Assembly: GCA_003696125.1 (NCBI GenBank) | Contig: RFHZ01000264.1 | Span: forward strand, 1 to 9,932 | Length of the DNA: 9,932 bases | From: Nitrospinota bacterium | GTDB lineage: Bacteria; Tectomicrobia; Entotheonellia; J063 | Direction of reading: 5' to 3' | In this document: positions 1 through 6,290 of the stretch, in pieces | Position numbering within the stretch: the stretch's first letter is position 1 | Layout: the number at the start of each line of letters is the position of its first letter | The notes under the pieces: model-generated | Told to the model about the DNA's origin: nothing | What the model saw: only the letters and a program-made list of their open reading frames with translations | Database searches by the model: none | Translations under genes and position numbers: made by a program

Positions 1-771
1 GCTTTCAACCGGCGGCGCGACCTGCGGAGCTTCACCTCACGGGATACAGGAGCAGGGATCGGCCTGGGGAAAGAGATCGGCGAGTTCACCCGCTTCAACC
101 TGCAGTACCTCTTCCAGGTGGTCAATGTGGCCGATGTAGCCGAAACCGCCTCGGAAGCCCTCCGCCAGGAAGAAGGAACCCGGACAACGAGCTCTCTGAT
201 CTCTTCCCTCTCCCGCGATACCCGGGATAACTTCTTAAACCCGACACGAGGCATGCGGACCGTCCTCAGCACCCAGTTCGCCGTCTTAGGCGGGTCAGCC
301 ACCTTCTACAAGGTGGCCGGCGATACGGCCAAATACTTTCCCCTCTTTCGCAACCTGATCCTGCTGCTGCGGGGAACGGTCGGGTTTGGACAGGGCCTGT
401 TCGGGGACGATCTCCCCCTCTTCGAGCGTTTCTTCCTGGGAGGGGTGCAGACGGTACGCGGCTTTCGCTTTCAGGATATCGGACCCAAAGACCCGAACGG
501 TGATTCGATCGGGGGAACCTCAGAGATCCTCCTGAGTGCAGAACTCCAGTTCCCGATCGGGGATGTGCTGAAAGGGGTAGCCTTCCTCGATCTGGGGAAT
601 GTCTACGATAAGGGAGAGTTTGACCCGCTCGATCTCCGCAAGGGGGCAGGAGTGGGGATCCGCTTTGTGACCCCCCTGGGACCGGTGAGTGTCGATTGGG
701 GATTCAAGCTGGATCGCAAACCGGGAGAGCGGCCGAGCGAGGTCCATTTCCAGATCGGTACCTTCTTCTGA
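1..771 (+). CDS. bamA: Outer membrane protein assembly factor BamA, C-terminal beta-barrel part (5' truncated)
   Basis: The reading frame is open from the first base and gives 256 residues before the TGA at 769-771, so the N-terminus with the POTRA domains lies outside the window. BamA is the outer-membrane Omp85 barrel that folds and inserts other beta-barrel proteins. Direct support: an SRDTRDNFLNPTRG stretch typical of the Omp85 barrel; the loop-6 signature VRGFRF encoded at 454-471; alternating beta-strand pattern; and a C-terminal strand ending in two phenylalanines (FQIGTFF), as expected of the barrel's terminal strand. The visible part is roughly the last two thirds of the barrel. The next gene is the chaperone Skp, a classic bamA neighbour, which supports BamA over TamA or another Omp85 paralogue. 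Confidence 0.93.
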   Translation, partial: AFNRRRDLRSFTSRDTGAGIGLGKEIGEFTRFNLQYLFQVVNVADVAETASEALRQEEGTRTTSSLISSLSRDTRDNFLNPTRGMRTVLSTQFAVLGGSATFYKVAGDTAKYFPLFRNLILLLRGTVGFGQGLFGDDLPLFERFFLGGVQTVRGFRFQDIGPKDPNGDSIGGTSEILLSAELQFPIGDVLKGVAFLDLGNVYDKGEFDPLDLRKGAGVGIRFVTPLGPVSVDWGFKLDRKPGERPSEVHFQIGTFF

Positions 772-788
772 GGGAAAGGACGGGAAGA

Positions 789-830
789 GGGCGGGTGACT
801 CACGTAAAACCGTATCCGGTCACCCTGCCC
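789..830 (+). promoter_or_regulatory. Stem-loop in the bamA-skp gap
   Basis: Bases 789-792 (GGGC) plus 793-799 (GGGTGAC) pair with 819-825 (GTCACCC) plus 827-830 (GCCC). This makes an 11-bp stem with one bulged T at 826 and a loop of about 19 bases. A competing smaller hairpin, 823-827 (CCCTG) with 833-837 (CAGGG), shares bases with its right arm. No T-tract follows, so it is not a standard intrinsic terminator. It could be an RNA-processing or stability element, or a weak attenuator between bamA and the lpx genes. The structure is read directly from the sequence; any role is inference. Confidence 0.5.
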
Positions 831-871
831 GTCAGGGAAGGCAAGAGGAGAAGAGGAGAGAGGGAGGAAGG

Positions 872-1474
872 ATGAGCACAGAGAAAAAGCGTTGCTTCAG
901 CAGTGGAATATGCCTGCTCGGGATGGTAAGTCTCTGGCTGGGCCTCCTGTTCTCAGCAGGACTGCCCCGGGCCGAAGGGGCGGCAGGCAAGATCGGGGTG
1001 ATCGACCTGCAGCGAGCCCTGAACGAATCGATCGCCGGACAAAAGGCGGCGGCAGAACTGAAGCGGTTTCGGGACCAGCTTGCCCAGCAGATCGAACAGC
1101 GACGCCAGGAAAAGGAAAAGAAGGAGCAGATGCTGCAGAAACTCCAGCAGGAGCTGCGCACGCAGGGACTGGTCCTGAGCGAAGCGGCCAGGCAGAAGAA
1201 AGAGGAGACCTATCGCCGCGAGGTGCGCAAGCTGAGGCGCTTTATCGAAGACTCCAACCGCTTTATCGAGGATGCCAACCAGGAATTGCGGGAAAAAGAG
1301 GCGCAACTGCGTAACGAGATCCTCCAGGAGCTGAGCAAGGTCATTGCCAAGATCGGCCAGGAAAGGCAGTTTGTCCTTATCATCGAGAAGAACGACTCGG
1401 TGGTCCTCTATTCTGACCGCACTATCGACTTGACGGATGAGGTGATCAGGCGCTACGATGCGCAAAAACGCTAG
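872..1474 (+). CDS. skp: Periplasmic chaperone Skp/OmpH family
   Basis: This 200-residue protein of the OmpH/Skp family would hold unfolded outer-membrane proteins in the periplasm on their way to the Bam complex. Residues 1 to about 36 form a signal peptide: KKR near the start, a hydrophobic core around 13-29, and small residues (AEGAAG) around 34-39 where cleavage is likely. The mature part opens with KIGVIDLQRALNES, the family's usual first beta-strand. It then becomes a long Lys/Glu/Gln-rich coiled coil (about residues 58-160), the tentacle of the Skp trimer, and returns to a short beta segment (FVLIIEKNDSVVLYSD). The ATG at 872 is preceded by a purine-rich ribosome site (AGGGAGGAAG, 861-870). 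The frame is open further upstream, but that stretch overlaps bamA and lacks Skp character. It sits between bamA and lpxD, the standard order. Confidence 0.92.
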   Translation: MSTEKKRCFSSGICLLGMVSLWLGLLFSAGLPRAEGAAGKIGVIDLQRALNESIAGQKAAAELKRFRDQLAQQIEQRRQEKEKKEQMLQKLQQELRTQGLVLSEAARQKKEETYRREVRKLRRFIEDSNRFIEDANQELREKEAQLRNEILQELSKVIAKIGQERQFVLIIEKNDSVVLYSDRTIDLTDEVIRRYDAQKR

Positions 1475-1499
1475 CCAGGGGGAAAAAGAGGAGGAGAGG

Positions 1500-2534
1500 A
1501 TGGGCAAGCGACTGGCAGAGATCGCGCAGTGGGTGCAGGGGACCTTGCGGGGGGACCCGGAGCGATGTATTCGCGGGGTTGCCGGCATCGAAGATGCCGG
1601 AGAGGAGGACATCACCTTCCTGGCCGCTCCCCGTTACCTCTCCCAACTGGCCACCTCTCGCGCTGCGGCGGTCATTGTTCCTCCAGGGGTTTCCGTAGAT
1701 CGAGACGCCATCGAAGTCTCCAACCCCTACCTGGCCTTTGCCCGTCTCTTAGAACTCTTCTATCCTCCCGAGCCCCTCCGGCCGCAGATCAGCGAACGGG
1801 CCTATGTGGCTCCCTCTGCCCGCCTGGGACAGGGGATCGTCTGCTACCCCTTTGTCTACATCGATGAGGGGGCAGAGATCGGGGACGGAGTGGTCCTCTA
1901 TCCCGGTGTCTTCATCGGTCGGGGGGTAAAGATCGGGCCGCGAACGGTCCTCTACCCCAACGTCAGTGTCTACCCGGGAGTCCGTATCGGAGCCGACGTC
2001 ATCATCCATAGCGGGGCGGTCATCGGAGCCGACGGTTTCGGCTTTACCCGCGATGAACAGGGAGAACATTACCGGATTCCACAGGTGGGCACCGTGCAGA
2101 TCGAAGACCGGGTGGAGATCGGGGCCAACGTCTGTATCGACCGTGCCACCCTCAAGAGCACCATCATCCGGCGGGGAACCAAGATCGACAACCTGGTCCA
2201 TATCGCGCATAACGTGGAAGTAGGGGCACACTCCCTCCTCCTGGCCCAGGTAGGGATTGCGGGAAGTGTGCGGGTGGGGGAAGGGGTGACCCTGGCCGGA
2301 CAGGTCGGGGTGCTCGATCATGTCACCATCGGGGATCAGGCCGTGATCATCGCCCAATCTGGTGTGGCTAAAGATGTGCCTCCCCGTGCCGTGCTCACCG
2401 GATCACCTGCCATCGACCATCGCCACTGGCGCCGGGTGCAGAGCTGTATCCCCAGGCTTCCCGATCTGGTCGCGCGACTCCGACACTTGGAACAACGCAT
2501 CGCTGCCCTAGAAAAAGGAGAGGAAAGGCCGTGA
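1500..2534 (+). CDS. lpxD: UDP-3-O-(3-hydroxyacyl)glucosamine N-acyltransferase LpxD
   Basis: LpxD adds the second (N-linked) hydroxyacyl chain to UDP-3-O-acyl-glucosamine in lipid A synthesis, in the cytoplasm at the inner membrane. From the chosen ATG it has 344 residues (E. coli 341). The N-terminal uridine-binding domain (about 1-100) includes the characteristic NPYLAFARL. It is followed by a long left-handed beta-helix of hexapeptide repeats, then a C-terminal helix (LVARLRHLEQRIAALEKG). His237 in HIAHNV matches the catalytic His239 of E. coli, and His274 in VLDHVTIG matches His276; both are offset by two. An earlier ATG at 1458 would overlap skp by 17 bases. The start at 1500 is preferred because GAGGAGGAGAGG lies just ahead and it matches family length. 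The stop overlaps the fabZ start. Confidence 0.96.
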   Translation: MGKRLAEIAQWVQGTLRGDPERCIRGVAGIEDAGEEDITFLAAPRYLSQLATSRAAAVIVPPGVSVDRDAIEVSNPYLAFARLLELFYPPEPLRPQISERAYVAPSARLGQGIVCYPFVYIDEGAEIGDGVVLYPGVFIGRGVKIGPRTVLYPNVSVYPGVRIGADVIIHSGAVIGADGFGFTRDEQGEHYRIPQVGTVQIEDRVEIGANVCIDRATLKSTIIRRGTKIDNLVHIAHNVEVGAHSLLLAQVGIAGSVRVGEGVTLAGQVGVLDHVTIGDQAVIIAQSGVAKDVPPRAVLTGSPAIDHRHWRRVQSCIPRLPDLVARLRHLEQRIAALEKGEERP

Positions 2535-2980
2535 CAACAGTGATGGATGTGCGAGAAATCCAGGAGTATCTCCCCCATCGCTATCCGTTTCTCCTGGTCG
2601 ATCGCATCGTCGAGATCGAGAAAGAGAAACGGATCGTCGGTATCAAGAACGTCTCGCTGAACGAACCCCATTTCACCGGGCATTTTCCCGGGTATCCGAT
2701 CATGCCAGGAGTCCTGCTGATCGAAGCCATGGCCCAGGTGGGAGGGGTGCTGGTCTTCTATACCCTGGGACGCAAGGGGAAGAACATCGCCCTCTTCACC
2801 GGTATCGATAAGGCGAGATTCCGGGCACCCGTGCTGCCAGGGGACCAGGTCCGGCTGGAGCTCACCGTGCTTAAACGCCGTGGAGATCGGATCTGGCGTT
2901 TCAAAGGCAAGGCCTTTGTCCAGGACAAACTGGTCGCAGAATCGGAATTGCAGGCGATCATCTCCGAAGAAGCACCATGA
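2531..2980 (+). CDS. fabZ: 3-hydroxyacyl-[acyl-carrier-protein] dehydratase FabZ
   Basis: This 149-residue single hot-dog-fold enzyme dehydrates (3R)-hydroxyacyl-ACP in fatty acid elongation. It competes for the same hydroxyacyl-ACP that LpxA and LpxD use, which is the usual explanation for its place in lpx clusters. Motifs seen: [12 protein letters not shown] (residues 14-25), then [22 protein letters not shown], carrying the catalytic His51 and Glu65 with the same 14-residue spacing as His54/Glu68 of E. coli FabZ. The start is a GTG that overlaps the lpxD stop (GTGA at 2531-2534), with GGAGAGG about six bases upstream. The next ATG (2543) would sit about 14 bases from the nearest purine run, so the GTG fits better. 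Translational coupling to lpxD is likely. Confidence 0.95.
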   Translation: MTTVMDVREIQEYLPHRYPFLLVDRIVEIEKEKRIVGIKNVSLNEPHFTGHFPGYPIMPGVLLIEAMAQVGGVLVFYTLGRKGKNIALFTGIDKARFRAPVLPGDQVRLELTVLKRRGDRIWRFKGKAFVQDKLVAESELQAIISEEAP

Positions 2981-3750
2981 CCGAGATTCATCCGTCGGCA
3001 GTTGTCCACCCCGGGGCTGAGCTGGGAGAGAGGGTATCCATCGGACCCTTTGCGGTTATCGGAGCCCATGTGCGGTTGGGAGAGGGAACTTCTGTCGGTC
3101 CCCATGCCGTGATCGAGGGCTGGACCGAAGTGGGCCGGGACTGCCAGATTTCCCCTGGTGTCGTGATCGGTGCTCCCCCGCAAGACCTCAAATACAAGGG
3201 ATTTCGTTCCTTTGTCCGGATCGGGGATCGCAACATCATTCGCGAGTACGTGACCATCCATCGATCCACACAGGAGGAAGGGGCTACCATCATCGGCCAC
3301 GATAACTTCCTGATGGCCTATACGCATATCGCGCACGACTGCCGCATCGGGAACCATGTCGTGATCGTGAACTATACCGGTCTTTCCGGACATGTCGAGG
3401 TGGAGGACCGGGCCTTCATCTCCGGGCATATCGCCATTCATCAGTTCGTGCGGATCGGTTTTCTGGCCATGATCAGCGGAGGGTCTCGGGTCGGAAAAGA
3501 TGTGCCCCCCTTCATGCTGGCAGAAGGGAACCCCATGCAGATCCGGGGGTTAAACACGGTGGGCATGCAGCGCAACCAGATTCCTGCACCGGTGCGACTC
3601 CAGTTGAAGCAGGCTTTTAAGCTCCTCTACCGGTCGAACCTGAATACCTCACAGGCGCTGCAACGCATCAAGGCCGAGATCCCTATGAGTGCAGAGGTAC
3701 AGCGTCTTGTGACCTTTATCGAGAACTCTTCCCGAGGCATCTATCGATAA
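2977..3750 (+). CDS. lpxA: Acyl-ACP--UDP-N-acetylglucosamine O-acyltransferase LpxA
   Basis: LpxA carries out the first committed step of lipid A synthesis, moving a hydroxyacyl chain from ACP to the 3-position of UDP-GlcNAc. It has 257 residues (E. coli 262): a left-handed beta-helix of hexapeptide repeats (about 1-185), then an alpha-helical C-terminal domain beginning at GLNTVGMQRN. Catalytic-site residues align: His120 in HIAHDC (E. coli His125), His117, His139 and His155, plus Gln69 in PPQDLKYKG (E. coli Gln73). Gly168 occupies the place of the E. coli acyl-length 'ruler' residue Gly173, which would allow a long (about C14) chain. That prediction is inference. The ATG overlaps the fabZ stop (ATGA, 2977-2980), indicating tight coupling. 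Confidence 0.96.
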   Translation: MTEIHPSAVVHPGAELGERVSIGPFAVIGAHVRLGEGTSVGPHAVIEGWTEVGRDCQISPGVVIGAPPQDLKYKGFRSFVRIGDRNIIREYVTIHRSTQEEGATIIGHDNFLMAYTHIAHDCRIGNHVVIVNYTGLSGHVEVEDRAFISGHIAIHQFVRIGFLAMISGGSRVGKDVPPFMLAEGNPMQIRGLNTVGMQRNQIPAPVRLQLKQAFKLLYRSNLNTSQALQRIKAEIPMSAEVQRLVTFIENSSRGIYR

Positions 3751-3765
3751 TGGAGGAAAGGGATT

Positions 3766-4755
3766 ATGGGCAATATTCGCGCGGGGGTGGTCGGGGTTGG
3801 CCAGATGGGACGGTACCACGTGGGGGTCTATGCAGAACTCTTTGATGTCGATCTGGTCGGGGTTGCCGACATCCATGCCGGCCGGGCCAGAGAAATTGCC
3901 CAAAAGTACAACACCAAAGCCTATACCGACTACCGCGCCCTTCTCGACCAGGTCGATGTGGTCAGCATCGCCGTCCCTACATCCTTACACTACCCGATTG
4001 CCAAAGACTTCCTGACCGCCGGTGTCCATGTGCTGCTGGAAAAACCGATCACGCACAGCATGGAAGAAGCGAGAGACCTCTTCCGGCTGGCGCAGGAGCA
4101 CGGCGTGGTACTGCATATCGGGCATGTGGAGCGCTTCAACGGGGCGGTACAGGAACTCAAGAACATCGTCAAGGACCCGATCTTCATCGAGAGCCACCGC
4201 CTGGGCCCTTTTGTCCCCCGCATCCAGGATGATGGCGTGGTCCTGGATCTGATGATCCATGATATCGACATCATCCTGAATCTGGTCGATGCCCGGGTAA
4301 AGACGATCCATGCCCTTGGCGCTTCGGTCTTCTCCCATCTCGAAGACCTGGCCAACGTGCAGATCCTCTTCGATAACGGCTGTATCGCCAGCATCACCGC
4401 CAGCCGCGCCACCCAGGAGAAGATCCGCACGCTGGCCATCACGCAGCGTGATGCGTACATCCTGCTCAACTATACCGACCAGGACATCCGTATCCACCGC
4501 CAGGCCTCCTCTGAACATGTCCTGAGCCGGGAACAGCTCCGCTATAAACAGGAATCGTTCATCGAGCGGATCTTTGTACATAAGGATAACCCGCTCAAGC
4601 TGGAGATCAAGCACCTGATCAACTGCGCAACTAACGGCGGGGAACGGGTGGTCTCGGTAGACGATGAGCTCTACTCCCTGCAGGTTGCGCTTGACATCGT
4701 GGAGATATTGCGCCAGAGTGGGGTGGTGCGCCAGATGAGCCTGGTGGGGAAATAG
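3766..4755 (+). CDS. Gfo/Idh/MocA-family NAD(P)-dependent sugar-nucleotide dehydrogenase, GnnA-like
   Basis: This is a 329-residue Gfo/Idh/MocA oxidoreductase. The N-terminal Rossmann domain shows GVGQMG (residues 10-15) and the nucleotide-strand aspartate in VGVADIH. The catalytic-face motif EKPIT (92-96) follows, then GHVERFN (119-125) and DLMIHDIDI (from 161), which carries the conserved His-Asp. The C-terminal half is the family's beta-sheet domain. In Acidithiobacillus, GnnA of this family, encoded beside lpxA, oxidises the 3-OH of UDP-GlcNAc so that the transaminase GnnB can make the 3-amino sugar. Position immediately after lpxA makes a UDP-GlcNAc-type substrate likely, but no GnnB-like aminotransferase lies in the window, so function is not settled. 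The ribosome site GGAGG (3752-3756) is well spaced. Confidence 0.85.
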   Translation: MGNIRAGVVGVGQMGRYHVGVYAELFDVDLVGVADIHAGRAREIAQKYNTKAYTDYRALLDQVDVVSIAVPTSLHYPIAKDFLTAGVHVLLEKPITHSMEEARDLFRLAQEHGVVLHIGHVERFNGAVQELKNIVKDPIFIESHRLGPFVPRIQDDGVVLDLMIHDIDIILNLVDARVKTIHALGASVFSHLEDLANVQILFDNGCIASITASRATQEKIRTLAITQRDAYILLNYTDQDIRIHRQASSEHVLSREQLRYKQESFIERIFVHKDNPLKLEIKHLINCATNGGERVVSVDDELYSLQVALDIVEILRQSGVVRQMSLVGK

Positions 4756-4758
4756 GAG

Positions 4759-5565
4759 ATGGCAGCCAAACGCCTCGGATTGCTGGCAGGAGGAGGGGAA
4801 CTCCCCCTCCTGGTGGCCCGGGCAGCCCGGGCACAGGGGTACAGCGTGGTGAGTATCGCCCTTACCGATACCACCCCCACGGCCCTGCAAGGGATCTCGG
4901 AGCGGATGTACCGTTTGAGTCCCGGTCAGGCCCACCGTATCCTGTCTACCCTGCGCCAGGAGCGTATTTCTGAAGTCCTTCTGATCGGGAAGGTGAACAA
5001 GGAGATCCTCTTCGAACGCTTCCGCTTCGATCTGCGAGCCTTACGCCTGCTCTTTCGCCTTCCCAACCGGGATGACGACACCATACTCGCCGCCATCGTG
5101 ACCGAACTGGAAGGGGAAGGGTTTCACGTCCTCCCCCCCTTACACTTTCTCGCCGACCAGGTGCCGTCCAAGGGGGTGTTGACCAGACGCAGACCGACAC
5201 GCCGGGAGTGGGCGGATATCGAGTACGGGGTACCCCTGGCCCGGGAGATCGGCCGGCTCGGGATCGGCCAGACCATCGTGGTGCGTGACCAGATGGTGCT
5301 GGCAGTGGAGGCGCTGGAAGGGACCGATGAGACCATCCGCCGCGGATGCGCCCTGGGAAAGGAAGGGGCGGTGGTGGTGAAGGTCAGCCGCCCCCAACAG
5401 GATCTGCGGCTCGATATGCCTACCGTAGGCCTGCAGACCATCCGCTGCCTGGCCGAAGGGAAGGCGGCGGCACTGGCCATCGAAGCGGAAAAGACCCTGC
5501 TGGTGCATGGCGAGGAGATGCTGGAAGAGGCGGAACGAGCCGGCCTCAGTGTGGTAGCGGTCTGA
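4759..5565 (+). CDS. lpxI: UDP-2,3-diacylglucosamine pyrophosphatase LpxI
   Basis: LpxI (DUF1009) hydrolyses UDP-2,3-diacylglucosamine to lipid X plus UMP. It replaces the unrelated LpxH in many non-gamma lineages. The protein has 268 residues. The N-terminal domain begins with GLLAGGGELPLLVA (residues 7-20), the family's opening glycine loop, and includes LLIGKVNKE (74-82). NRDDDTILAAI follows at 103-113. The C-terminal catalytic domain has the hallmark VKVSRPQQDLRLDMPTVG stretch, with Asp215 and Asp219 among its conserved acidic residues. The ATG lies three bases after the upstream stop; the ribosome site probably falls inside the preceding gene (GGGGA, 4747-4751). This gene shows that the organism uses the LpxI route. 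Confidence 0.93.
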   Translation: MAAKRLGLLAGGGELPLLVARAARAQGYSVVSIALTDTTPTALQGISERMYRLSPGQAHRILSTLRQERISEVLLIGKVNKEILFERFRFDLRALRLLFRLPNRDDDTILAAIVTELEGEGFHVLPPLHFLADQVPSKGVLTRRRPTRREWADIEYGVPLAREIGRLGIGQTIVVRDQMVLAVEALEGTDETIRRGCALGKEGAVVVKVSRPQQDLRLDMPTVGLQTIRCLAEGKAAALAIEAEKTLLVHGEEMLEEAERAGLSVVAV

Positions 5566-5609
5566 ACAGCAGGGATGAGAAAGAGAACAAGGGAAAAGGG
5601 GGGTACACG

Positions 5610-6275
5610 ATGTCAAGGAAGGGAAGGACAGGAGGGATACTCCTCCTGCTTTTCTTGCTCAGCCTGAGCCTTACCGGATGCGATGTCAACCTCTGCTTCT
5701 GGGGCTGTACCAAGGGGGCAGAGCCGACGGCTGAGGCCCAGGAGCCGCTCTCGCAACAACCGGATAACCTGTTCACTCCCCGTGGGACCTTTACCGCCCA
5801 GTACAGTAACAGCGATATCGGGGGAGGAGAGAATGCCATCGTGCAGCGGGCCATAGGGATCAGGATAACACGCAACCAGCGCAATCTGGGGGACCTCTCC
5901 CTCTCCTTCTCCTTCTTCCCCATCGATCCGACCGATCTCTCCCCGGATCAGGAGGTGGGACGGGCCGAACTGACCATCCTCATTCCCGAGGAGGATATCG
6001 TGGAGGATCAGGATATCGACATCGTGCGCACCCAGCCGTCAAACTTCGAGCCGAGCGCCACCTATACGGAAGAGGGGGATAACCCCTTTACCGCCAGCAG
6101 CGTTACCGGCAGCATCAACTTCCGCTTTGTCAACGGGAACCAGATCAGCGGCTCCTTTGAACTGACCTTTACCAGCGGGAACCGGAGTCGCTCTTTTCGC
6201 TCCGGCTCCTTTTCCGCCTTTATCGATCTCAATCCGGCCGAAGAAGGATTCCAATTCTCGGAAGGACGACAATAG
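5610..6275 (+). CDS. Predicted lipoprotein of unknown function
   Basis: I do not recognise this 221-residue protein. Residues 1-24 are a lipoprotein signal: SRKGR, a leucine-rich core (10-21), and the lipobox LTGC with Cys24 as the lipid-modified residue. Asp25 at position +2 would mean inner-membrane retention under the enteric Lol rule, which may not hold here. Two further cysteines (Cys29, Cys33) follow closely in CDVNLCFWGC. The rest is low in lysine, with Ser/Thr/Asn-rich beta-strand-like segments (GSINFRFVNGNQISGSFELTF) and an acidic patch (IPEEDIVEDQDIDI). The ATG at 5610 is chosen because it gives a clean signal peptide and follows AAAAGGGGGG (5594-5603); the longer upstream frame lies inside lpxI. 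It sits 44 bases after lpxI and 15 before mtaB, so it is probably co-expressed with lipid A genes. A cell-envelope role is inference. Confidence 0.8.
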   Translation: MSRKGRTGGILLLLFLLSLSLTGCDVNLCFWGCTKGAEPTAEAQEPLSQQPDNLFTPRGTFTAQYSNSDIGGGENAIVQRAIGIRITRNQRNLGDLSLSFSFFPIDPTDLSPDQEVGRAELTILIPEEDIVEDQDIDIVRTQPSNFEPSATYTEEGDNPFTASSVTGSINFRFVNGNQISGSFELTFTSGNRSRSFRSGSFSAFIDLNPAEEGFQFSEGRQ

Positions 6276-6290
6276 AGATAAGGGAAGACG

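Noticed and set aside
1458-1499. Earlier ATG for lpxD
   Set aside because: It adds a charged 14-residue tail (RKNASQGEKEEER) that is really the ribosome-site region, and it would overlap skp; length and catalytic-residue offset favour 1500.
3985-4935. Long minus-strand open frame (316 codons) opposite the dehydrogenase and lpxI
   Set aside because: It is antisense to two well-supported genes, has no recognisable motif, and long shadows are expected with this GC-rich codon use.
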